This document shows, one piece after another, positions 44,531-54,965 of a DNA stretch of 64,000 nucleotides (the stretch's first letter is position 1; each line of letters starts with the position of its first letter). The notes under the pieces are model-generated. The model ran no database searches. It had not been told where the DNA came from and saw only the letters and a program-made list of their open reading frames with translations. The translations under genes were made by a program, and so were the position numbers. The stretch comes from Asterias amurensis. Its lineage: Eukaryota; Echinodermata; Asteroidea; Forcipulatida; Asteriidae. The stretch covers positions 11,828,335 to 11,892,334 of the forward strand of contig NC_092669.1 of the NCBI RefSeq assembly GCF_032118995.1. Direction: 5' to 3'.

Positions 44531-44883
44531 AGGGTCATACTTTTGTAGGACAAAAAAACACAATGCCCACAGATTTACATTAAACTTACAGTTTGAAGAT
44601 AATTATAGTAGAAAGCTTCCCTGAAAATATTACTAACTGATGAGGTGCTGTCGTTTTTGAGAAATGAGTAAAACACAGTGTCATGAAAATAATTCTCGTC
44701 ATGAGACGAAGATTATTTTAGCATGTAAAAACAAATTTTCATGACATTGTTTTTACTCATTTCTTAAAAGTTACAGCACCTCAGCAACTAATATTTTATA
44801 GCTTTCTACTATCACTATCTTCAAACAGTGTAAGCTGAGTGTAAATCTGTGGACATTGTGTTTACAAAACCTACCCAAATCCG
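44531..44883. mobile_element. 353-bp palindromic MITE, TTAA-flanked
   Basis: Between TTAA 44527-44530 and TTAA 44884-44887. AACACAATGCCCACAGATTT pairs with AAATCTGTGGACATTGTG, and GAAATGAGTAAAACACAGTG with TTGTTTTTACTCATTTC. The apex is near ATTCTCGTCATGAGACGAAG. The first and last 20 bases are diverged. Confidence 0.8.
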
Positions 44884-44903
44884 TTAAAAGTTTGTATGTC
44901 TAT

Positions 44904-45240
44904 TAAAGATGCTATGTCAGATTTTTTGCCCCAATATTAAAAAATAGATTTTTCTAACCAAAAAAAAGTTTAATTATTACTTTTAATGGTCAGGAACCAT
45001 GACAAAAATTTTAAACACTTCTTATAAAACACATAAGAATTGGTCACATGATATGTCGGGATCCCGACAAAAACTAATTTTGAGCACTTTATTTCGCTGC
45101 TACTAATAATTGGCAGACATTTTTGGGCAATGGCTCAAATAAAAGCTTGTAACTTTCTCGACACCCATCAAAAATACCTATTGAATTTTAAATCAAAATG
45201 TTTGGGTCAAATCCACCAAAAATCTGACATAGCATCTTTA
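44904..45240. mobile_element. 337-bp element with TA-ended inverted termini
   Basis: AAGATGCTATGTCAGATTTT after TA (44904-44905) is inverted as AAAATCTGACATAGCATCTT before TA (45239-45240). TA flanks suggest a Tc1/mariner-type MITE. A perfect TGTCGGGATCCCGACA palindrome sits in the middle near 45055. Confidence 0.82.
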
Positions 45241-45427
45241 GAGTAAAGGGTTTACTTCTGTACTTTTTAAGTTTGTTTTATAGATACTGTTTGCTCTTGC
45301 GATAGTTGCACTTGTATTTTATGAAGTAAATAAATAAAAATAAAATGGAAATGAGAAGAAAACCTCTGAGTTGTACGTATTTGTTTCACAACATTATTCA
45401 ACAAGAGGAACTGATACACATAGGCTG

Positions 45428-46628
45428 GTAAGAGAATGGGGTACATCTTGGGGGCGGTTCAAGATGGAAAGAAAAAGGGGGAGGTTGGGATGGATTGTAC
45501 AAGGCTAATAGATAGGGGTATATCTTGTGGGCGGTTCAAGGTGGAAAGAAACGGGGAGGTTTGGATGGATTGTACAAGGCTAATTGAAGGGGTATATCTT
45601 GGGGGAGGTTCAAGATGTAAGAAGGGGAGGTTAGGATGGATTGTACAAGGCTAATAGATAGGGGTATATCTTGTGGGCGGTTCAAGGTGGAAAGAAACGG
45701 GGAGGTTTGGATGGATTGTACAAGGCTAATTGAAGGGGTATATCTTGGGGGAGGTTCAAGATGTAAGAAGGGGGAGGTTAGGATGGATTGTACAAGGCTA
45801 ATAGAAGGGGTATCTTGGGGCGGTTCAAGATGTAAGCAAGGGGGAGGTTTGGATGGATTGTACAAGGCTAATTGAAGGGGTATATCTTGGGGGAGGTTCA
45901 AGATGTAAGAAGGGGGAGGTTAGGATGGATTGTACAAGGCTAATAGAAGGGGGTATATTATGGGGGCGGTTCAAGATGTAAGAAAGGGGGAGGTTAGGAT
46001 GGATTGTACAAGGCTAATTGAAGGGGGTATATTATGGGGGCGGTTCAAGATGTAAGAAAGGGGGAGGTTAGGATGGATTGTACAAGGCTAATTGAAGGGG
46101 GTATATTATGGGGGCGGTTCAAGATGTAAGCAAGGGGGAGGTTAGGATGGATTGTACAAGGCTAATTGAAGGGGGTATATTATGGGGGCGGTTCAAGATG
46201 TAAGCAAGGGGGAGGTTAGGATGGATTGTACAAGGCTAATAGAAGGGGGTATATTATGGGGGCGGTTCAAGATGTAAGAAAGGGGGAGGTTAAAATGGAT
46301 TGTACTAGGCTAATAAAAGGGGTATATCTTGGGGGAGGTTCAAGATGGAAAGAAAAGGGGGAGGTTGGCAAGGAAGTCCAAAAGTAATAGTAGAAGGGGT
46401 ATAAAATCTTGGGGCAGTTAAATTTACCGAGAAGGGGGAGGTTGAGATGGGACATACTAGGCTGATAGTAGAAGGGATACGTCTTGGTGGCGGTTCAAGA
46501 AAGAAAGAAAAGGGGGGTTGGGATGGATTGTACAAGGCTATTTGTAGAAGGGGTACATCTTGTGGGCGTTTCAAGAATGATAGAAAAGAAGCAGGTTGGG
46601 ATGGATTGTACGAGGCTATTTGTAAAAG
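45428..46628 (+). repeat. Minisatellite, ~75-bp unit, left part
   Basis: Units contain GGTATATCTTGGGGGCGGTT, CAAGATGGAAAG or CAAGATGTAAGAA, GGGGGAGGTTGGGATGGATT and GTACAAGGCTAATAGAAGG. About 15 units, many nearly identical. Open frames running through it on both strands are by-products. Confidence 0.95.
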
Positions 46629-47250
46629 GGGTATAGCCCCGGACACGATTGCATACGTGCAAAAGTATCCGAAGCGGATGGTATTGCATGGCAAACACAA
46701 TAGCATCTGACACCGGTATGGTAAAAAAATTCAGATTTGGGGTCAACAAATTTCCGATAATTTTATGGATCCCAATGATACAAAACAGATAACTGAAGAC
46801 ATTTTATGACTGGGTATACAACCAAAATTTTATTCAGATTTTTTGAGAAATTTGTGGGTTTGGATTTTTGGTCCTAAATTAAAAAAATCAACCATGGCGG
46901 TATGGTCAAATTTTCAGATTTGGGGTCAATAAATTCCCTGGGTATACATCCAAAATATTCAGATTTAATGAGAAATTTCTGAGTTTGGATTTTTTGTCCG
47001 AAATTAAAAAAATTGACCATGCCAGTGTCGCATGCAATTATGTCTTCTATGCAATACTATCGAGAGGACATTATTGTATATTATGCAATAATGTCTGCCG
47101 GACTGTTTTGCATATTATGCAATAGTGTCCACCCGGACGATGCTGCATAATGCAATTGTGTCCGCCCGGACATATTTGCATATATGCAGTTGTGTCCGCC
47201 CCGTGCAAAACCGTCCCTGCAGTAAATTAAACGCCCTTCCGGTCGACGGA
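46629..47250. repeat. Iteron-like element, copy 2, inside the minisatellite
   Basis: Starts at GTATAGCCCCGGACACG and ends GCAGTAAATTAAACGCCC plus CGGTCGACGG. The ends match blocks at 21904-22000 and 21505-21708. Between them lie two ~150-bp direct repeats with CAGATTTGGGGTCAA (46731 and 46915). Minisatellite units resume on both sides. Confidence 0.8.
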
Positions 47251-49140
47251 AGTATGTAAACAAGGCTATTAGTAGAAAGAGGAACATCTTTGGGGCAGTT
47301 CAGAAAGAAAGAAAAGGGGTTGGATGGATTGTACTAAAGTGGGCTAATAAAAAGGTATATATATTGGGGGCAGTTCAAGATGGAAAGAAAAGGGGGTTGT
47401 TGGGATGGGTTGTACAAGGGCTTATAATAGAAGAGGTACATCTTTGGATGGTTCAAGATGGAAAGAAAAGGGGGTTAGGATGGATTGTACAAGAATAATA
47501 ATAGCATGGGCCTATCTTGGGGGCAGTTCAAGATGGATTGTACGAGGCTATTTGTAGAAGGGGTATATCTTGCAGGCGGTTCAAGTATGACAAAAAAGGG
47601 GGAGGTTGGGATGGAAGGACAAGGCTAATAGAAGGGGTATGTCTCGGGGGCGGTTCAAGATGGAAAGAAAAGGGAGAGGTTTGGATGGAAGTAAAACAAG
47701 ACTATTAGTAGAAAGAGGAACATCTTTTGGGCAGTTCAAGAAAGAATGAAAAGGGGGAGGTTGGGATGGATTTTACTAAATGTAGGCTAATAATAGTAGA
47801 AGGGGTAGGATAGGCCTAAATTGACTAGAGAGTGCTAAAGAAATTTGACTCAAAATTAAATTGAACGGCTGAATTCTGAATTTGAAACGTGGTAACAACT
47901 GGAGAGGAAAAACAAGAACGCATGAAAATGAAGTTGGCTGCTCATTTGCCGAATTTGACCGAAAAAACCTAAACAAGGCTAATAATAGAAGGGGTACATC
48001 TTTGGGCGGTTCAAGAATGACAGAAAAGGGGGAGGATGGAAGTACAGGCTAATAGAAGGGGGCATATCTTGGGTGCAGTTCAAGATGGATTGTCAAGGCT
48101 ATTTGTAGAAGGGGTATATCTTGGAGGCGGTTCAAGTATGAACAAAAAAAGGGGGAGGTTGGGATGGAAGGACAAGGCCAATAGAAGGGGTATGTCTCGG
48201 GGGCAGTTCAAGATGGAAAGAAAAGGGAGAGGTTTGGATGGAAGTAAAACAAGAATATTAGTGGAAAGAGGTCATCTTTTGGGCAGTTCAAGAAAGAATG
48301 AAAAGGGGGAGGTTGGGATGGATTTTGATAAATGTAGGCTAATAATAGTAGAAGGGGTATACCTAAATTGAATAGAGTGCTATAAAGAAATTTGACACAA
48401 AATTAAATTGAACGGCTGAATTCTGAATATGAAACGCGGTAACAACTGGAGAGTAAAAACAGCTTTAACTCGAACGCACCTCCCCGAACGCATGAAAATG
48501 AAATTGGCTGCTCATTTGCCGAATTTGACCGAAAAAACCTAAACAAGGCTAATAATAGAAGGGGTACATCTTTGGGCGGTTCAAGAATGACAGAAAAGGG
48601 GGAGGATGGAAGTACAGGCTAATAGAAGGGGGCATATCTTTGGGGCGGTTCAAGATGGAAAGCAAAGGGGGGGTGGATTAAAGAAGGATATAGTAGAAGG
48701 GGGTACATCTTGGGGGCGGTCCAAGAATTACAAAAAAAAGGGGGAGGTTGGGATGGAAGTACAAGGCTAACAGTAGAAGGGGGTTTATTTTGGGGGTGAT
48801 TCAAGATTGAAAGAAAAGGGGGAAGCTGGGATGGAAGTACCAGGATATTAGAAGGGGGTACATCTTGGGGGCGGTTGAAGATGGCCTTTCAAGAAAGATA
48901 GTAAAGGGGGAGGTTGAGATTGGGGGAAATTCATGATGGACAGAAATAGGGGAAGGTTGGGATGGAAGTACAAGGATAGTAGAAGGGGGTACATCTTGGG
49001 GGCGGTTAAAGATGGAAATAAAAGAGGGAGGTTGGGATGGAAGTACAAGGCTAATGTAGAAGGGGGTATATCTGGGGTTTTTCAAGTTGGACAGAAAAGA
49101 GGGAGGTTGAGATTAAAAAACAGGCTGGTAGTAGAATGGG
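47251..49140 (+). repeat. Minisatellite, right part, with ~545-bp higher-order duplication
   Basis: Units of AGAAGGGGTATATCTTGGGG, GGCGGTTCAAGA and GGGAGGTTGGGATGGAAG continue. A non-unit block with TTAAATTGAACGGCTGAATT and GGCTGCTCATTTGCCGAATT occurs at about 47825-47970 and again at 48370-48540, so the two lie in a tandem duplication of about 545 bases. Confidence 0.92.
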
Positions 49141-49217
49141 CAACATGTAACAATCAAATTGATCACAAAAAGTTTAAACCCACCAGTGTTCGCAGTAATT
49201 TCGAGAGGTGGAGTTGT

Positions 49218-50234
49218 TTAGTTCAAACTTTCATCTGCTGAGGCCTTCTTGTGTGCTGATGGTTGGTGATGACAAACCTACATTTAAGGGAAAAAATACA
49301 ATGTAACTTGAGTGAAAAGGTGGTTGTTTGTTTTAGGATCTTTCATTACATTATTTGTTATTGATTTCAATTTCATATGGGTGGCCCGTTCAGTGTTAAC
49401 CACTGGTCCGGGTGGGTCCAAGCAAGTACTACAGACTACAGAGGTACAATCAAATTACAGTCCTTAAAGTTTGCTCTTAAAGAGGGCACAGCAATATTCC
49501 TCTAGTAAGGGTCATTTCAAGGGGTAAAAAGTAAATTCGTTTTGAAACTTTGCAAATGGCATGACAGCAATGAGTTTAATAATTCAAGACCTGAAAAAAC
49601 GTTCCATTTCGGTAGAAAAGACACAAACCGTTAAGGATGTTATAATAAAAAAAGTTGAAATGCTTCCCATCAAGGGAACTCGGAAAGATCCAACAAAGGG
49701 ATGTACATAAACACCAACCTAGTTCTGCCAATCTCACTGGTTTACAACATCTATGAAATCTATTCATTTAATCCCTAATGAATTGCACAAACCAAAGTAA
49801 ATGACATAATATTAATAAGCCTGGCTGGGTGTTTTTCTTCCATTTTCTCACTTCGACAACCAATTCAGATAAAATGTTCACAGGTTCATGGGTTGGGGAA
49901 CTTAAGTACTCGTGACTTTACCCGAGTAACTCATCACAGTTGTGGCTGTCCCGGCCCGTTTCATATCCGTAAAACACTCAAAAGTAACACTACAACAATG
50001 TACACAAACTCCAATGCCATTCACCAACGTGCGTGTCAAACAACATTTTCCACAAACAATTTTTATAGCTTTATCCCACTAACAAAAAGGTGCTACCTGT
50101 GCACCACGGCATCTACTTACACACACATAATCTACCAGCTACTTCCATACAATCTTATCAAGACACTAAACAAACAAATCCTTACTTACCGATGTTTTGT
50201 GAAGAAAACATTTCTCATCGTGAGCAGACGACAT
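49218..50234 (-). CDS. Possible two-exon small protein gene, divergent from MED18
   Basis: On the minus strand an ATG at 50234 opens MSSAHDEKCFLHKTS and ends at a perfect donor, TCG|GTAAGT (exon 50190-50234, 45 bases). Downstream, TTAAATGTAG|GTT at 49277 begins a phase-compatible stretch VCHHQPSAHKKASADESLN and stops at 49218-49220. Joined this would be only 34 residues, so further exons between may be missed. I do not recognise the protein. The head-to-head position with MED18 over 665 bases is typical of a shared promoter. Confidence 0.3.
49822..49888 (-). mobile_element. Family A MITE, internal fragment
   Basis: GGTGTTTTTCTTCCATTTTC, TCGACAACCAATTCAG and TGTTCACAGGTTCATGG are family A words without termini. 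Confidence 0.6.
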
Positions 50235-50899
50235 TTTCGAAGATTTTTAGATTCGGTTTCTGCAGAGTGCACATGCGCAATATGGGAACACCGCGCTGTT
50301 CCGCCCAACTTGACTGTACGCGTACCAACTATAGTTGGGACTGGCCCAACCTTGAGCGTTCACAGTTGGGTGTCCCAACTATAGTTGGGACAGTGGTGCA
50401 GGGTACCAGCGAAGCAAGCAGGAAACTTACAGGGTACATAACTAGGTGCAGAATCCCAGAATATTATCATTTTTATTAAAAAATTATTATAAATCAATAA
50501 ATTGTTGGTTTTGTGTTATGTGTCATCTAAAAGAGTTATTAAAAGCTCTTAAAAATTAAAACTAGACTGTACCGTACAGCCTGTGTTGTAGAGTTGTACG
50601 GGCTATCCCAACTACAGTTGGGTTGCCCAAGTTGGGACCGGTCCATCAGTCCAAAAACTGCAGTAGTTGGGGGTGATTGTCAATTGGGGACAATCTCGCC
50701 CCCAGGGTACGTCGAGCAGTACAAAGTTGACCGCTCTCTCATTCAAAACACGTTTGGAAATAAAGCAAACCATGAGGACGAGGTTAAGACAGTGCAGGTT
50801 TGCAAAAACATTAACAATACACATGTCCTGATTCAGGCATTGAATTTCTGTTATTTTTGGAATTTATTGACGAGTGTTTATTGTCTGTGATACAAAGTA
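50235..50899. promoter_or_regulatory. Divergent promoter region with repeated palindromes
   Basis: The 20-base perfect palindrome GTCCCAACTATAGTTGGGAC (50374-50393) has relatives CCAACTATAGTTGG (50327-50340), CCCAACTACAGTTGGG (50607-50622) and CCCAAGTTGGG (50626-50636). GCACATGCGC at 50271-50280 resembles an NRF1 site. Position between two head-to-head starts suggests promoter function; the palindromes are not a motif I can name. Confidence 0.5.
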
Positions 50900-53800
50900 A
50901 TGTCGTCTGCATTACCGGGTGTAAATCTAGGGACTTTGACGTCCAGTAATGTCCCAAGTTTACAAGAGTTTGTGCTTCAAGGGAGCGTGGTGGACTCAGC
51001 TTGCGAGGCCGTCCTACATCGCTTGCGGGCCCTTTGTGATAACGCCGACAGACCGCCTGAGCTGTTTCGAGACCACGAGATGGTCTATCTACTCAGAATT
51101 TCGAGTATGTTGTTTCTGTTTTCAGTCTTTAATTAAGCTTCCATCAATTTGTGTCAGATTGTAAAGAGTTTATTGTATCCAGCCAAAATCTGTTCACTGA
51201 AGAATTTGTATTTTAGTTTACCAAACCAAACAAATTAAAAACAAAAAGCAGTTTCCCATTTCGGGCATTTATCTTTTATTTTTATGTTTATAAAATAAAG
51301 CTCGGTCGGATGCGAAAACTGTGTAAGATGGTGTAAGTAGCAGACATTGGTATTAAATACAAAGCTTTTTCCTCACAACATTTGTCAGTCCTCATATATT
51401 AGTGAGAGGAAACAAACCATAAATCACATTTTTTCTAAATCCATTTTCTTCTTCAGGTGGTCCGGGGAACCCAATGGTTCTCAGAGCAAGACATTCTTTA
51501 GAGCATCCGAACATGCCATGGTAAGTTGTATCTGTTTTATTTAAGCCCCTTTCACACGAGAGTAACTTAGCAAGTTTTTAACATCTCCTAGGACTAGTCC
51601 AACATAACTTTATGAAATCGACCCCTGCTCTCTTGAATTACTCTAATTTGAACGATGAATTTGTCATTTACTTTGTTACTCTTTTTGTTCCAAAAGGCAG
51701 TTACGTTATGTTGGCCAATCAGACATCAGTGATAAAAGTAGACTTGTAACAGTCCGGAGTTTCTTGGACTGTGCTACGTCAGACCATCTCCCAAACTTTG
51801 TAACCGATATTGGTTTCAGGTAAGTAATAATAATACTACTACTAATAATAATGAATACTAATTATTAATCCACAACTAGCCACCATGCGCCTGCACCATT
51901 GATATCCCGATAGTGGAATTTGTGTGCAGAACTGAACAGATACATACGTATTACAGAAGAGTTGTAATGCGCATAAATCCACCCTGCTGGGTATTCAACT
52001 TCAAGGCGCAGTAAAAACAAAAATGGGGAAGCTAATCTAAAGCACACAGAGACAAGAACAAACAGTGGTAGAGAGTTCCAGATGCATGGCGCTGATGAAG
52101 AAATAGACCTGTCACCCCAGGAGTGTCAAGACTTGGATTCGTTGGGGAGAAGCAATATTTGAATATTTTTTTCTTGAATTAACCTTGCAGGCTGGATCAT
52201 GAGTTCGTAGCTGAGGGTCACATGTTTAGAAAGGGCAAGATGAAAGTCACAATCACAAAAATCTATAAGGTAAATCAAACTTAAAAGAAAAAAAACGTGT
52301 TGAACCAATGTTTATTTGTTGAACCAACTTCAGAAAAAGGGAGGATTTCTTGCTTAACAAATTTATTTGCTATAACAAAAATGACAATATCTGAGATCAA
52401 CTTATTGTACCTTTATTGGAATGCGGAATACATGTTTAAAGGGTTTGATACCTTTATAATAAGTCCTCAAGTTTCTGAGAAAAATGTTTTCAGGAGAGTT
52501 GCGTAAATAATATCCATTGTACAAGCAAAATAAATGTTGTGGATATTGCTTTTGGTTTATTTTGGTGAATGTTTGTCCCTTATAAATAGAGGGCCAGCCT
52601 CCTTCCCATGTCTCTACACTTCAAGCTATTCACTTTGAACATGTTTTTTTCCTTCAGATCTTAAACCCCGGTAATCTGGATGCCCTTGAGCCACTTTCCG
52701 TATCCAGGCTCGTTGAGCTGAGCATTATAGCGCCCTCTGGAACCGAAGGCATCGGGGAAGACATGAGGTTATTTGCAGAACAACTTAAGCCGTATCCTTT
52801 AAAAGTAAACACCCTTGCCAAAATTGGGCACTTTTCTAAAATATTGAAGCAGCTTTAAAGGCACAGGGGTCGATTTCACAAAGGGTTGGGACCAGTCCTA
52901 ACTAAGGGCTAGTCCTAGGAGATATACAAATAGCATGGGTAGTCCTAAGTTAGGACGAGTAACTGGTCCTAACTTGAGATACTGACTAGTCCTAACTCTT
53001 TGTGAAATCCACCCCTGCACACTTTTGGTAATTGTGGTGTATCCCAACATACTTATGTTTAAAATAATATGTGAAAACTTTGACATAATTGGTCATCGAA
53101 ATTGCAAGACAATAATGAAAGAAAAACACCCTTGCCGCACAAATTCGTGTTCTTTCAGATGCTAAGAAACCTGGGTGGATTTCACAAAGAGTTAGGACTA
53201 GTCTTATCTTGAGTTAGGACGAGATACTAGTCCTAACTTAGGACTAGCTGTATGTTTTTGATATCTCTTAGGACTAGTCCTAACTCTTTGTGAAATCGAC
53301 AACTGAAAACCTTGCTGGGGTGGATTTCACAAAGGTAGTCCTAACTTAGGACTAGTCCTAGGCAATGCTAAGAGATAGGACCAGTCCTAAGTTAGGACCA
53401 GTAACTCATCCTAACTTAGGACCAGTCCTATCTCTTAGCATTGCCTAGGACTAGTCCTAAGTTAGGACTACCTTTATGAAATCCACCCCTGGTAGAGCAT
53501 AATTCACTACCTTTCCAACTTTTTAAGAAGCAATTGTGGTTTAAGTGCCTTGCTCATCATGATCACAAGTGTCATGACCGGGTGTCTAACCCACACTCTG
53601 CTGGTGGCAATACCTGGGCACCATTTCATAGAGCTGCTTAAGCAGAAAAACAGCTCAGCACAACAAAATTATGCTTACAGGATAAGATTACCAGCCAAAC
53701 TACCCTGTCACATGTACAATGTGAGACTGGTATCCTGCTCATTTCTGCTTATAGCAGACCATTGTTAAGCAATATATTTTCTGCTAGAGCAGCTTTATGA

Positions 53801-53940
53801 AATTGAGCCTTGAGCTTGGGTCCTGCGAAGTAGACCGCCTGGCTACAAACACCATTAAAATGTACTCTCACGAATGCAATGAAGAATTTGTTGTTCCTTG
53901 ACCATGGCATGACAGACTTGTGACTATGGAAAAGTTATAA
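50900..53940 (+). CDS. MED18: Mediator complex subunit 18
   Basis: Head-module subunit of Mediator, the complex linking activators to RNA polymerase II in the nucleus. Six coding exons: 50900-51104, 51457-51520, 51697-51819, 52191-52269, 52658-52791 and 53916-53940. Phases (1,2,2,0,2) agree throughout, and the product is 209 residues; human MED18 has 208. Recognised motifs in order: LQEFVLQGSVVDSACEAVLH, RLRALCDN, FRDHEMVYLL, PMVLRARHSLE, PWQLRYVGQ, DIGFRLDHEFVAEGHMFRKG, ITKIYKILNPGN and, near the end, DMRLFAEQLKP then LVTMEKL. The start is the first ATG before this homology. The exon 5 donor (CC|GTATCC) is weak; reading through adds about 20 unrelated codons. The last exon codes for eight residues only. 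Intron 5 is filled with family B, A and C repeats. Confidence 0.95.
51588..51630. mobile_element. Family B MITE fragment in MED18 intron 2
   Basis: ACATCTCCTAGGACTAGTCC and TATGAAATCGACCCCTG are one arm of family B. Confidence 0.6.
52866..53016. mobile_element. Family B MITE in MED18 intron 5
   Basis: GGGGTCGATTTCACAAAGG to ACTCTTTGTGAAATCCACCC, with GTCCTAA/TTAGGAC dyads between. Confidence 0.8.
53022..53171 (+). mobile_element. Family A MITE, left half, in MED18 intron 5
   Basis: TTTTGGTAATTGTGGTGTATC, AATAATGAAAGAAAAACACC and TGTTCTTTCAGATGC match the left half. The first bases are lost against the family B copy. Confidence 0.75.
53172..53302. mobile_element. Family B MITE in MED18 intron 5
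   Basis: GGTGGATTTCACAAAGAG to CTCTTTGTGAAATCGAC with TAGTCTTATCTTGAGTTAGG inside. Confidence 0.8.
53318..53492. mobile_element. Family B MITE, complete, in MED18 intron 5
   Basis: GGGGTGGATTTCACAAAGG to CCTTTATGAAATCCACCCC. Arms carry GGCAATGCTAAGAGATAGG and its inverse, the best-preserved copy in the window. Confidence 0.88.
53520..53608 (-). mobile_element. tRNA-derived SINE fragment in MED18 intron 5
   Basis: AAGCAATTGTGGTTTAAGTG, CACAAGTGTCATGACCGGG and CCACACTCTGCTG follow the SINE body and box B region in minus order. Confidence 0.65.
53613..53816. mobile_element. Family C MITE, complete, in MED18 intron 5
   Basis: GGGCACCATTTCATAGAGC to GCTTTATGAAATTGAGCC, with AGATTACCAGCCAAAC and GAGACTGGTATCCTGCTC on opposed arms. 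Confidence 0.82.
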
Positions 53941-54296
53941 CGCTTGGATGCGACGTGATGGCGCTTCAGCTAAGTGGTAAGTGGCTGTTGTAATCGTTGA
54001 AGTTTCTCTAGAGGATTGCGGAACATTTTGTAGAGATGCAAAGAAGAAGAGTGACAGGCTGGGGGTCGTGATTTTTAGCGGATTTATTTGTATGCAAGTC
54101 GTCAGAAACACTATGCCGGAAGGCCACTTCAAAGTGTGGGCTACAATCAACTATTTTTGCAGTGGCCGTTGCCACCTACTCCTAGGGCTGAAACTCCTGA
54201 GGGTTACCCCCTATACAGTCCATGCGGATGTAGGCTTGGGTATCATCAATCTGAAGCCTGGCTGGTAGAGCAGAAAGCACTACCTCCCAGTTTTTA

Positions 54297-54424
54297 CGAA
54301 GCAATCACAGTTAAGTGTATTGCCTAAGGACACAAGTGACATGACCAGGACTCGAACCCACACTCTGCTGATCAAACACCAGAGTTTGAATCTGGTGCTC
54401 TTAACCGCTAGGCCATGTTATGAC
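54297..54424 (-). mobile_element. tRNA-derived SINE
   Basis: GAAGCAATCACAGTTAAGTG, GACTCGAACCCACACTCTGC and GGTGCTCTTAACCGCTAGGC are SINE body, box B and box A in minus order. Body and box regions match 1800-1936 closely. Confidence 0.8.
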
Positions 54425-54429
54425 ATGCA

Positions 54430-54965
54430 ATGATGATGCATTATGCCAGCCTGCAGTTTGACATGTGGTGATTGCATCTTCACTGGGTATAGTCAACCCT
54501 CCTACTGTCTGACCATTCAATATCATCCACTGTGGTGGAATTGTAGATGAACTATGCCAGCTTGCTATAGTTATCATGTGGTGAATGTATCTATATAGTG
54601 CAAAGTCAACCCTCCTACTGTCTGACCGTTCAATATCATCCACTGTGGTTGTTAATGATAAATAAACTGCGCGAGCCTTCTATATGTTATCATGTGGGGA
54701 GTGCATCTATACAGTACACAGTCAACCCTCCTACTGTCTGACCATTCAATATCATCCACTGTGGTTGTTAATGATAAATAAACTGTGCCAGCCTTCTATA
54801 ATGTTATCATGTGGGGAGTGCATCTATACAGTACACAGTCAACCCTCCTACTGTCTGACCTTTCAATATAATCCACTGTGGTTGTTAATGATAAATAATT
54901 TGCGCCAGCCTTCTATATGTTATCATGTGTGGAGAACATCTATACAGTGCATGAATACTATGTGC
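54430..54965 (+). repeat. Minisatellite, ~115-bp unit, four to five copies
   Basis: TCAACCCTCCTACTGTCTGA begins near 54492, 54605, 54721 and 54839. Each unit ends in AATATCATCCACTGTGG and a TTATCATGTGG word. It starts directly beside the SINE at 54297-54424. Confidence 0.92.

Noticed and set aside
45536-46749. Long open frames on both strands of the minisatellite
   Set aside because: Repeated proline/glycine units open in several frames at once, as expected from a tandem repeat whose length is near a multiple of three.
49893-50384. 163-codon open frame upstream of MED18
   Set aside because: No recognisable domain; it runs through the presumed promoter and antisense to a possible first exon.
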